From NCBI RefSeq assembly GCF_007896845.1, contig NZ_VOHS01000005.1, positions 62,001 through 126,000 on the forward strand: DNA of 64,000 nucleotides, in the 5' to 3' direction. Position numbers and translations under genes: made by a program. The notes under the pieces were generated by a model. It had not been told where the DNA came from. It ran no database searches and was given only the letters and a program-made list of their open reading frames with translations. The stretch is from Chitinophaga pinensis. Lineage in GTDB: Bacteria > Bacteroidota > Bacteroidia > Chitinophagales > Chitinophagaceae. This document shows positions 16,268 to 24,658 of this stretch, one piece after another; within the stretch, counting starts at the first letter, position 1, and every line of letters starts with the position of its first letter.

Positions 16268-17205
16268 TCAACTGTTAATCCTGATTCGGGACTCTTTTTT
16301 TTTATTTCGCCATCTTCTCACTAATTCTCCTTGTTTTGCATGTGCCTGATTTGGAGTCAGGTAATCACAACTGGTATGAGGCCTCTGGTCATTGTAGATA
16401 TGGATAGACTCTGCTACCACAGCTACCACAGTCTCATAGTTTTTAAATAACCTGTCCAGGGCAAATTCTGTCTTTAATATACCATTTACACGCTCAGCAA
16501 TAGCATTTTCATAAGGATTACCTTTTTCGGCCATACTAACTTTTATTTTACTATCATGAAGTAGCTTAATATAGCCATTACTACAATACTGAGAACCCCT
16601 GTCAGAGTGATGAATCAGGCTATGATTTCCAGGCGTGTTTATGGACGCCAAAGCCATTTTCAAAGCTTCAGCAGGCCCTTCGGCAGCCAGTGATAAATGC
16701 AGGCAATGACCAACTATTTTCTTGAATAAGCATCCGTTATCAGGCTCAAATAACAGAACTTGGAACCCACCAAACGTAGATACGTGATATCACTGACCCA
16801 TACCTGGTTGGCCCGGTCCAGATTCAACTCTTTAATCAGATTTGGGTACTTTTTGAAGGGATGATTAGAATCAGTAGTCTGTACTTTTTTTCGTTTTCTT
16901 TTACGGAGGAGCATTCCATTTTCAGCCAACAGATTAAAAAAACGATCCCTACCTAATTTGATTTTATGATGTTGAAGAGTTTGTGATAATATTCGATGCA
17001 GTTTTTTAGTACCCAATTGTTTTGTGAAGCTCTGATTTGTACCGCTTTTTCAAGAACGATAGCCATTTCAAGAGCAGATTGATGATTAATATTTTTTGCT
17101 TATAAAAAGCTTGTCTGCTTTTACCAAACAGTCCGCAAATATTACCCAAATGTTTATCAGGATAATGTTCCTTTACTCTGCAGACGGTTTGGTACCAGGC
17201 TTTTT
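16268..17205 (-). pseudogene. IS3-family transposase orfB (DDE integrase), three frameshifts
   Basis: Pieced together, this is a normal OrfB: 'HYPDKHLGNICGLFGKSRQA' N-terminus, 'LGTKKLHRILSQ' helix-turn-helix region, and all three catalytic acids (Asp in 'VWVSDITYL', Asp in 'HHSDRGSQY', Glu in 'NAIAERVNGILK'). The frame breaks at the T6 run 17092-17097, the T4 run 17020-17023 and the T4 run 16717-16720. Each break is repaired by one added A on the coding strand. Internal stops therefore come only from indels, not from substitutions, which points to very recent damage or sequencing error. Confidence 0.85.
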
Positions 17206-17579
17206 TTGGATCTCAATATTAAATTGATCTTCAGCCACTTCAATCATTGTCTGAAAAGCAAATGCCTTCATATTGGCATGATCCAGCTTTCTACGCAGCT
17301 CTTCATTTTGCTTTTTTAAGGCCTCAAATTCTTTTTTTCCTGTTCTGTCATAGCGGTACCTTTTATAGGTTTTTCCAAAGTAGTTTGCCTAAGTTCGGAA
17401 GAAAAAAGGGAGTACCAATAAGCTACTTGTGATTTTGTAATCTTATAACGAGCAGCCACCTGGCTCATGCTTTGGTCCCCAGCCATATATTCGGCTACAA
17501 CTTTATTCATGAATGACTGCTCATATTGAAATTGCATTCCTAGACGACCCTTACGTCCCTCATTGTTTGAATTTTGCAT
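17173..17579 (-). pseudogene. IS3-family orfA (helix-turn-helix), one frameshift
   Basis: This encodes the orfA DNA-binding protein. 'MAGDQSMSQVAARYKITKSQ' is the helix-turn-helix, and 'KKQNEELRRKLDHANMKAF' is the leucine-zipper-like region after the break. A premature stop at 17316 results from one missing A in the run at 17332-17338. Restoring it extends the frame to a stop at 17173, past the A7 slippery site that would shift ribosomes into orfB. Confidence 0.85.
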
Positions 17580-17630
17580 GTTTTACACTTTTTAAGGTGT
17601 AAACCTATTTCAGGATCATACAGATGCCGC

Positions 17631-17702
17631 TTTGATATTAGTTATCCTACGTTCATCCTACGTTCATGAACGTAGGATGAACGTAGGATAACTAATATCA
17701 AA
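17631..17702. repeat. Perfect 72-bp palindrome with internal CCTACGTTCAT repeats
   Basis: Bases 17631-17666 are the exact reverse complement of 17667-17702, with no mismatch and no loop; the centre is TTCATGAA. Each arm contains two tandem copies of ATCCTACGTTC-like sequence. It begins 12 bp outside the IS3 right end, so it is not part of the IS terminal repeat. A related imperfect copy lies at 58330-58410. It may be a mobile extragenic palindrome, a very strong cruciform/hairpin or a terminator; its function is unknown. Confidence 0.9.
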
Positions 17703-17780
17703 TAAAGATCAGAGCGGAAATCAATCTTACCACGTGGCACCATTTTTCTTAATTTTATTACTGTATCAAAAGGGCTGGTT

Positions 17781-19503
17781 ATGAAAAACACAATATACCT
17801 CATTTCCCTGCTTTGCCTCTTCACTACAGTACATGCCCAACAACATACCTACTGCAACCCCATCAATATTGACTATGGTTTTACGCCTATTCCCAACTTT
17901 TCTGAAGCCGGGCGGCACCGGGCGACTGCAGATCCTGTCATTACTTTATTCAAAGGTGATTATTACCTGTTTTCCACCAACCAATGGGGATATTGGTGGA
18001 GCAGTGATCTATCTGACTGGCATTTCGTGCCCCGGAAGTTCCTCAAACCCTGGCACAAAGTCTATGATGAATTATGTGCGCCTGCGGTCTTTGTTTTGGA
18101 GATACACTACTGGTCATCGGATCGACCTATGAAAAGAATTTCCCTATCTGGATGAGTACGCATCCCCGGACGGATAACTGGACAGAAGCCGTAGATTCAT
18201 TCCGTGCCGGCGCATGGGACCCTGCCTTTTTCTGGACGATGATAATCGCCTGTATCTCTATCATGGTTCAAGCAATACCTATCCACTTTATGGTCAGGAA
18301 GTAGACCGGCATGCCCTTCAACCGATCGGAGCACGCCATGATCTTATTAAACTGCATGATGACGAACATGGATGGGAACGTTTCGGAGAATATAATGACA
18401 ATAATTTCATGTCCCTTTATGGAAGGTGCATGGATGAACAAACACAATGGTAAGTACTACCTGCAATATGGCGCTCCGGCACTGAATTCAGCGGTTATGC
18501 AGATGGCGTATACATCAGTGACCATCCACTGGGACCTTTTACTTATCAATCACACAACCCTTTCAGTTATAAACCGGGTGGATTTGCACGGGAGCAGGAC
18601 ACGGTGCTACTTTTCAGGATAAAACAATAATTGGTGGCATGTGTCAACCATGTAGTGAATGTGAAGAATAACTTCGAAAGACGGATCGGGATATGGCCTG
18701 CCGGATTTGATAAAGATGATATACTCTATTGTAATACCGCCTTCGGCGATTATCCACATTATCTTCCGGGAGAACAGAAAAGCGGACAGTTTACCGGCTG
18801 GATGCTGCTAAATTATCAACACCCGGTATCTGTCTCTTCCACGTATGGTGCTTTTGCTGCGAATAATGCAGTGGACGAAAACATTAAAACATATTGGTGT
18901 GCCGCGACTGCCAATGCCGGTGAATGGATACAGACAGACCTCGGAGAAATTGCGACTGTCCACGCCATACAGATCAATTATGCGGATCAGGATGCAGACA
19001 TTCTGGGCAAACGGACCGACATCTATCATCAATATCGTTTATGGCATTCTACAGATGGGAAAAACTGGCAGTTGTTACACGACAAAAGCCGGAACAGGAA
19101 AGATGTACCACATGACTATGTTGAATTCACAAAGCCTGTTAAAACCCGGTATATCAAACTGGAGAATATTCATATGGCGAATGGAAAATTTGCTATCAGC
19201 GGACTAAGGGTATTCGGTAAAGGAAATGGTACTACGCCTGCAGATGTTAAGCAATTTATGGTCTTACGTCAGCAATCAGACAAGCGAAATGCATGGCTGA
19301 AATGGTTTCCTGCTGATGATGCCTATGCTTATAACATCTACTATGGTATTGCCCCTGACAAGTTATATAATAGCATTATGGTATATGATGCCAGTGAGTA
19401 CTACCTAAAAGCACTTGATAAACAAATCACCTATTATTTTACGATTGAATCCCTCAATAAAAATGGGGTAAGCAAAAGGAGCCCCGTGATTAAAATTGAG
19501 TGA
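17781..19503 (+). pseudogene. GH43-family glycoside hydrolase with discoidin and FN3-like domains, multiply frameshifted
   Basis: The ATG at 17781 starts a signal peptide ('LISLLCLFTTVHAQ') followed by a GH43 five-blade propeller. The catalytic base is Asp in 'RATADPV', the pKa modulator Asp lies in 'AWDPAFFLDDD', and the general acid Glu is in 'MEGAWM'; the last two appear only after frame repair. A C-terminal F5/8-type (CBM32-like) domain ('YGAFAANNAVDENIKTYW') and an FN3-like domain ('AWLKWFPADDAYAYNIYYG') complete it. Frames change near 18094, 18227, 18413-18418, 18478, 18590, 18626 and 18654. All are explained by about eight missing bases, with no nonsense substitutions. If intact it would be a secreted arabinosidase/xylosidase/galactosidase-type exo-enzyme. 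Either a very young pseudogene or a poor-quality read region. Confidence 0.8.
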
Positions 19504-19531
19504 TTATCAATCGTTTTCATCAAATTTTCAG

Positions 19532-19539
19532 TATCTTTG
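19532..19539 (+). promoter_or_regulatory. Candidate -7 element (TATCTTTG) for the GH2 gene
   Basis: TATCTTTG matches TAnnTTTG. It lies 210 bp upstream of the GH2 start, implying a long leader that would include the palindrome at 19674. No clear -33 element is seen. Confidence 0.4.
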
Positions 19540-19673
19540 TCACTCGAAAGACCAGAAAAGTTAAAACCAAACAATCGCATCCGCAGGCAGGACAACGAAT
19601 TCGCACGTTACTATTTCAGCAATAAATACTTATTAATGTTATACCTCAACGATGATCTTTTATCTAACGCAGC

Positions 19674-19685
19674 GTAATCGATTAC
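19674..19685. promoter_or_regulatory. LacI-type operator candidate GTAATCGATTAC
   Basis: This perfect 12-bp palindrome with a central CG resembles LacI-family operators. It sits 63 bp ahead of the GH2 ATG. No LacI gene lies in the window, so the assignment is tentative. Confidence 0.35.
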
Positions 19686-19748
19686 ACTGAGGGCGGAAGC
19701 GAGATTCCACAACAACTAAAATCAATTAACAACCAATCAATTACAGCA

Positions 19749-22147
19749 ATGAATCTGATTAAGACTGCTAGTGTATGTTTCTTAAGTGTCGCGCTTGGTC
19801 AGGGCGTTATGGCGCAGACCGGCTGGAAAGCACAGTCCGCTACAATCAAAACCCGTTGGGCACAGGAAGTCTCCCCAACCAATGCCCTTCCGGAGTATCC
19901 CCGTCCACAGATGGTGCGTGAGAACTGGCAAAACCTCAATGGCCTGTGGCAATACACCATTACCCCAAAAGACGCCGCTATGCCTTCCGCTTTTGGCGAT
20001 CAGATACTTGTGCCATTTCCTATCGAATCGGCCCTGTCAGGTGTAAAAAAGCCACTGCTGCCTACGCAGCATCTTTGGTATAAACGCACTTTGTGCAGGC
20101 ACCACTCAAAGATGGAGAACATGTCTTATTACATTTTGGCGCCGTTGACTGGCAGGCCACTGTCTATGTAAACGGTAAAGAAACAGGTACACACGCTGGT
20201 GGTTATCAGTCCTTCTCTCAGGATATTACTGCTGCACTCAAAGACGGAGAAAACGAAATTATTGTCAAGGTATATGATCCTACCAGTGAAGGCGTTGGCC
20301 CGCATGGTAAACAGGTCCTGAACCCCGCTAATATCTATTATACCCCTTCTTCCGGTATCTGGCAGACTGTATGGGTGGAAACTGTGCCTGCTGCCTATAT
20401 CGCAGACTTAACACTCACTCCTGACGTAGACAAAAACGTGCTGAATGTGAGTGTAAATGCGCCGGCAGGTACTAATGTAGAACTGATCGCCAGTGATAAT
20501 GGCACCGAAGTCAGTAAAATAAAAGGTAAAGCAGGCAGCCTGCTAAAACTGCCTGTAAAGAACGCAAAACTCTGGTCTCCTGCCAGCCCTTTCCTGTATG
20601 ATCTTACAGTGAAACTGAGCAAAGGAAACAAGACAGTAGACGAAGTAAAAAGCTACTTCGGTATGCGTAAAATTGCTATCCAGAAAGATGAAAAAGGTGT
20701 GGACCGTATCTTCCTGAATAACAAACCTTACTTCAATCTTGGTACACTGGATCAGGGTTTCTGGCCGGACGGACTCTATACCGCTCCTACAGACAATGCC
20801 CTGAAATTCGATATCGAAGCTATTAAAGCGATGGGCTTTAACACCATCCGTAAACATATCAAAGTAGAACCGGCACGCTGGTATTATCATACTGATAAAC
20901 TGGGTATGCTGGTGTGGCAGGACTTCGTGAATCCTAATCAGGGATTACCGGAAGGTGCTAAAGCGGAATATGAAAAAGAAACCAAAGAAACGCTGGAGCA
21001 ACTGCACAACTATCCCTCTATCACTACATGGGTGATCTTTAACGAAAAATGGGGTGCTTATGATCAGCAGCGCATCACTGAATGGGTGAAAAGTGCAGAT
21101 CCTTCCCGTATCGTAAACGGTCACTCCGGCGAAATGCTGTATGTGAATGAACAACTGCGCAGCCCCTCTCCTAATGCATGGGTAAGTGCAGATATGACCG
21201 ATGTACACTCCTATCCTGACCCGATGAATGCACCTGCAGAACCGGGCAAGGCAAGGGTATTGGGTGAATTCGGCGGTATCGGTGTATTTATTCCTGAGCA
21301 CCAGTGGAATACTGGCAGCGCATGGGGATATATACAGGAAAAACCAGCAGCACTGGCAGCCAAATATACCATCATGAATCAGCACCTGAAATTGCTGGAA
21401 GCAGATGGATTATCCGGCTCTATCTATACACAGCCTTTTGATGTGGAAGGTGAGCAGAATGGTCTGTTAACCTATGACCGTGAGGTAGTGAAGATCCCAT
21501 TTGAACAGATGCGCAATATTCATGCGTCACTAAACCCGGATCTGGGTACTGTGCCACAGGTAACTGCCATGAATGCAGATCTGACTGATCCGGTAGTTGC
21601 ATATAGCAAAATGCTGCAGGAATATGTAGGTGGCCGCCGGGATGTGTCATTCCTGTTCAACCTGGCCATGATGGCAAAACAGGCGGGTGACAAAACAGGT
21701 GCTAATCTGGCCGGCAGTGCTTATATCGCTTCATTACAGGCCCCTTATTCCCCTGAACAGCTGGATCTGATCCTTCAGTTCACCAACAGTACAAAAGACA
21801 AAGGCTTTGCCGTATTACAGCAACAATTGCAATCCAGTAATTCTCAGTTAGAGAAAAGACCAGTTACCGTGAAGCTCATGAATATCGTGTTTAAAGACGT
21901 TATCGACCCTGTATTGCAGAAGAGCACAGACCCTGACTGGTCAGCTATTGCCAATAGCATCAAACCTTACGGCGATCCGGGTGAAGAAATCTATCTACGC
22001 GCAAAAACAGTCTATACTTTCAATAAACAGGATTGGTCTAACTACGCATCTGCAGCTAATACCTATCTGGAAAAATATGGACAGAACATTCCTGAACAGG
22101 AAAGAAATATGTTCCGTCAGGCTATTGACAATAATAAAAACCAATAA
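19749..22147 (+). pseudogene. GH2-family glycoside hydrolase (beta-galactosidase/glucuronidase-like), one frameshift at ~20091
   Basis: From the ATG at 19749 a signal peptide ('TASVCFLSVALGQGVMAQ') leads into the GH2 sugar-binding domain ('NLNGLWQYTITPKDA'). The frame breaks after 'HLWYKRT' and resumes as 'VQAPLKDGEHVLLHFGAVDW'. Adding one T to the run at 20090-20092 gives a continuous ~799-residue enzyme. The acid/base Glu is in 'VIFNEKWG' (~433) and the nucleophile Glu in 'LGEFGG' (~506), a normal GH2 spacing. It probably acts in the periplasm or outside the cell on a beta-linked plant polysaccharide fragment. The exact sugar is not predictable. It may work with the GH43 gene upstream. Confidence 0.85.
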
Positions 22148-22240
22148 TCATTAAAAGACAGTGGTTGCCTTGTATAATCTGCCTGTTATAGTAATATAGC
22201 GGGCAGTTATCTCAGGTTGATCATTAAACGACAACAACAG

Positions 22241-22275
22241 AAAAGGGCTGGTTCTTCGAACACAGCCCTTTTTAT
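22241..22275. terminator. Bidirectional terminator
   Basis: AAAAGGGCTG (22241-22250) pairs with CAGCCCTTTT (22263-22272), flanked by A and T runs, between the convergent GH2 and DUF1349 genes. Confidence 0.8.
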
Positions 22276-22278
22276 TTA

Positions 22279-22821
22279 TCAACTCCTGATTTCTTTTACC
22301 TGAAAATCTTCAAATACCACCTCAAACGATTCCTTACCCGGAGCCGCTGCCACTACACCAATACCTGCTGCTACATCAGGGGGAAAATACGCGAGTCGCA
22401 GCATTTCGTATTGCACCCCGTCAAAAGAGTATTTTATTTCCACATAGTCGCCTTTTCTTAGTAATGTAAGCCAGATAGCAGCCGGGCTATCATGCCGCGG
22501 TACAACAGACCAGTCAGATACTTCACGGGTAACAACAGCGCTTACATTCTGCACGCCATCGACATATTCAATCCCGGTTTTAATCCAGTTCTTTTCGTCA
22601 ATACGTATCATTAAACCAGCCTGATGAAACAGTTCTTTATACTGTCCGCTGATCTTTACACTGGCTTCAAAATCCCCTGTAATTTCTTTATAGTAAAAAG
22701 GACCATTATCACGGATAAAACCATAGTGTGTGATCCGCCAATAGTCGGTATCGGGTTCAATGGTACAGCTGAGTTTCTCTTCATTACCTGACCAGTTTCC
22801 GGGTTCATTATTCCACTTCAT
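22279..22821 (-). CDS. DUF1349 (concanavalin-A-like/lectin fold) protein
   Basis: This 180-residue protein has no signal peptide. The pattern 'NGPFYYKEITGDFEASVKI' followed by 'HQAGLMIRIDEKNWIKTGIE' is typical of DUF1349, a concanavalin-A-like jelly-roll. Members are small soluble proteins, sometimes fused to glycosidases, and are thought to bind or modify carbohydrates; no catalytic residues can be assigned here. It is a single-gene unit ending at a shared bidirectional terminator. Confidence 0.85.
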   Translation of the reverse strand: MKWNNEPGNWSGNEEKLSCTIEPDTDYWRITHYGFIRDNGPFYYKEITGDFEASVKISGQYKELFHQAGLMIRIDEKNWIKTGIEYVDGVQNVSAVVTREVSDWSVVPRHDSPAAIWLTLLRKGDYVEIKYSFDGVQYEMLRLAYFPPDVAAGIGVVAAAPGKESFEVVFEDFQVKEIRS

Positions 22822-22948
22822 GGGATTGATTTGAGCAAATAAAAAAGTTGGTAAATAATAGAAAGGAATGGGTTACATCATTGCAAATATTCAAATTTAC
22901 CTGAACTGCAAAAGCAGTCATCGTATGCCAATAAAAGTATTTATTCAC

Positions 22949-22995
22949 AAAAAGCCGGCAGGCATGCTGATGTGTGGATCAGCAGCCTGACCGGC
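22949..22995 (-). terminator. Terminator of the DUF4846 gene
   Basis: Read on the minus strand, GCCGGTCAGGCTGCTGA pairs imperfectly with TCAGCATGCCTGCCGGC and is followed by TTTTT, 30 bp after the DUF4846 stop. Confidence 0.65.
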
Positions 22996-23024
22996 ATTGC
23001 ATGGTATAGGGAGTGACAATCTTA

Positions 23025-23903
23025 TCAGAACCTCATTAGCTGGTTCCAGTCAAAAATCCATTCGGGTGTATTGAGTAATTTTCCGCCGTTATATTGATAC
23101 CAGGGATTTTCATTACTGGCTGGATTTTGTAGTATGTGGATATCCTGTGCAGGCATATAACTCTGTGCCAGCAGAAAGGTCTTTTGACCTGCATGATTGA
23201 CACCGATATCCATTACGATCACTGCATGACCGGGAGAGCCTCCACGGATAAACACATCACCGATATTGATGGCAGCAGGACTATTGACATTATTCAATTC
23301 TTTACTGAGTGATAAGGTCCCGGCATAAGAAAAAACCGTCTGCAGGAACTCTGCAAAACAAGCGTCTCCCTGACCGGGCTTCGCTATCAGTTGCTTTTGT
23401 AAACGCCCTTTTTTTACAGGAAAACGATAACCTTTCATCCAGCTGCTATAGTCCATCAATGTACCATCCGTAGCATGGAAAGCTATTTTCGCATACTGAC
23501 GGGATGCATACAAATATTCTGCATATAAACGTATCACAGCATCTGCACATTGCTGCAGATCTTTCTTACCAACAGAGATGTCGAGTACAGCATATTGTGC
23601 CGTCTGATTCCTTTTTTTCTCTCCGTTATACAGATACACCGTATTATCTGCTTTTAAAGGAATCGTTCTGAGCCATTCACCAAAGGATCCTTTTGCGACA
23701 GGCTCTCTTTTAAAACCCGGCGGCAAGGGCAGTTGCCCTACTGTTTTATAGTGCACAGCAGATATAGCATGCGGTGCTTTAGCCTGCAGATATTGCCAGG
23801 ACAGTACAACGACTGCGGTAACAAACATGGCCACAAAGGCCCAGGATAAATACTTCAAGGCAACAACGTTTCTATTAGGATGCAGGAAACAATGGAATTC
23901 CAT
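23025..23903 (-). CDS. DUF4846 membrane-anchored periplasmic protein
   Basis: This 292-residue protein has one N-terminal membrane segment (residues ~18-38, 'WAFVAMFVTAVVVLSWQYL') and a soluble C-terminal domain outside the inner membrane. 'PLPPGFKREPVAKGSFGEWLR', 'CADAVIRLYAEYLY', 'GDVFIRGGSPGHAVIVMD' and 'AQSYMPAQDIHIL' are characteristic of DUF4846. The 'PGHAVIVMD' segment has a conserved His-Asp pair that could be catalytic, as in papain-fold proteins, but this is not established. It is a single gene with its own terminator and an inverted repeat just upstream. Confidence 0.85.
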   Translation of the reverse strand: MEFHCFLHPNRNVVALKYLSWAFVAMFVTAVVVLSWQYLQAKAPHAISAVHYKTVGQLPLPPGFKREPVAKGSFGEWLRTIPLKADNTVYLYNGEKKRNQTAQYAVLDISVGKKDLQQCADAVIRLYAEYLYASRQYAKIAFHATDGTLMDYSSWMKGYRFPVKKGRLQKQLIAKPGQGDACFAEFLQTVFSYAGTLSLSKELNNVNSPAAINIGDVFIRGGSPGHAVIVMDIGVNHAGQKTFLLAQSYMPAQDIHILQNPASNENPWYQYNGGKLLNTPEWIFDWNQLMRF

Positions 23904-23908
23904 AAACA

Positions 23909-23932
23909 GGTGTTAACATTTTCTTTAACACC
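23909..23932. promoter_or_regulatory. Inverted repeat GGTGTTAA-N8-TTAACACC upstream of the DUF4846 gene
   Basis: Eight-base arms (23909-23916 and 23925-23932) sit 6 bp upstream of the DUF4846 ATG, where a repressor could block transcription. It could also be a leader hairpin. No cognate regulator is identified. Confidence 0.35.
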
Positions 23933-23940
23933 CTGCAAAA

Positions 23941-23969
23941 AAAAAGCCCGCTTTTCAGCGGGCCCTTTC
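23941..23969 (-). terminator. Terminator of the SUFU gene
   Basis: On the minus strand GGGCCCGC...GCGGGC is followed by a long T run, immediately after the SUFU stop codon at 23972. Confidence 0.8.
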
Positions 23970-23971
23970 AA

Positions 23972-24625
23972 TTAGTCTGCTCTGTCGAGGTCAGTTATCA
24001 ACAGTGGATTATACTCCCGCATTTCATCGATCAGTCTTTCGACTTCACTGGTTTGCGGTTTAGCCAGCAACCTTTCTACTTCTTTCTTTGTCAGACCTAC
24101 CATCTGCAGGAAGGTCACTTCACCGTGCGGTGTACTGATCACACCCAGTTCCGGATCAGGGACAAATGCCAGTCCTACTATATCCGTTGCCGTGTCTAGT
24201 CTGATCGGTCCGTTTGCAGGTACAAAATGGTAAGGTTCAAACCAACGCTCGCTTTTGTATACATAGCGGGCAAGGTTATTCATCATCCGGATCGCCCATC
24301 CGGGATCACCTTCATCGTCTGCATACGGTTTTAACCGGAAGGTAAATTCGAAACCCCATTTACTGAATTCCTTACCTGCCTGTTCTTCATCATAATACAA
24401 CTGCGACATGCCATAGCTGATGAGATGCAGGTGCTTCACCTGTTTCTCGCTGTCATAGATGCTGGTACCGTCAATAGGATCTTCTCCCCCGACCATGAAA
24501 TGTAAAGACGGCGCATAGTGCCTTGGTTCCTGTTCAGGATAAATGCTGTCCAGCTGTTTGTCAATGGCCAGCCAGCCCACGGCATCATCTGCAGTGAACA
24601 GTTTACTGTACTCTTCCTTTGTCAT
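23972..24625 (-). CDS. Suppressor-of-fused (SUFU) domain protein
   Basis: This 217-residue soluble protein matches the bacterial SUFU family: 'VGWLAIDKQLDSIYP', 'HLHLISYGMSQLYYDEE', 'WGFEFTFRLKPYADD' and 'WAIRMMNNLARYVYKSERWF'. In bacteria this family occurs as a stand-alone protein and as an immunity protein in polymorphic-toxin systems. No toxin gene is adjacent here, so an immunity role is speculative. It lies 33 bp downstream of lysA on the same strand, separated by two copies of GGTGATTAACATT, and may be co-transcribed with it. Confidence 0.88.
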   Translation of the reverse strand: MTKEEYSKLFTADDAVGWLAIDKQLDSIYPEQEPRHYAPSLHFMVGGEDPIDGTSIYDSEKQVKHLHLISYGMSQLYYDEEQAGKEFSKWGFEFTFRLKPYADDEGDPGWAIRMMNNLARYVYKSERWFEPYHFVPANGPIRLDTATDIVGLAFVPDPELGVISTPHGEVTFLQMVGLTKKEVERLLAKPQTSEVERLIDEMREYNPLLITDLDRAD

Positions 24626-24658
24626 AGGTGATTAACATTTAACAATTGGTGATTAACA

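Larger units (their letters stand above)
16151..17618 (-). mobile_element. IS3-family insertion sequence, ~1.47 kb, with broken frames
   Basis: Two terminal inverted repeats enclose an orfA/orfB pair. The left end has TCCTGATATAGGTTTAC from 16154, and the right end, read inward, has TCCTGAAATAGGTTTAC; only one position differs over 17 bases. The outermost three bases do not match, and no flanking target duplication was found. orfA and orfB overlap at an A7 slippery run (17201-17207), the usual IS3 programmed -1 frameshift. Four further single-base losses break the frames, so as read it encodes no active transposase. Confidence 0.85.

Noticed and set aside
17201-17207. A7 run between orfA and orfB counted as another damaging indel
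   Set aside because: This is the expected IS3 -1 slippery site (A-AAA-AAG), so it is normal biology rather than damage.
20080-20100. Programmed ribosomal frameshift in the GH2 gene
   Set aside because: There is no slippery heptamer or downstream structure, GH2 enzymes are not known to use frameshifting, and the break falls inside a conserved domain.
23941-23969. Attachment site or integron-like repeat
   Set aside because: The GC stem plus T run is an ordinary terminator after the SUFU stop codon.
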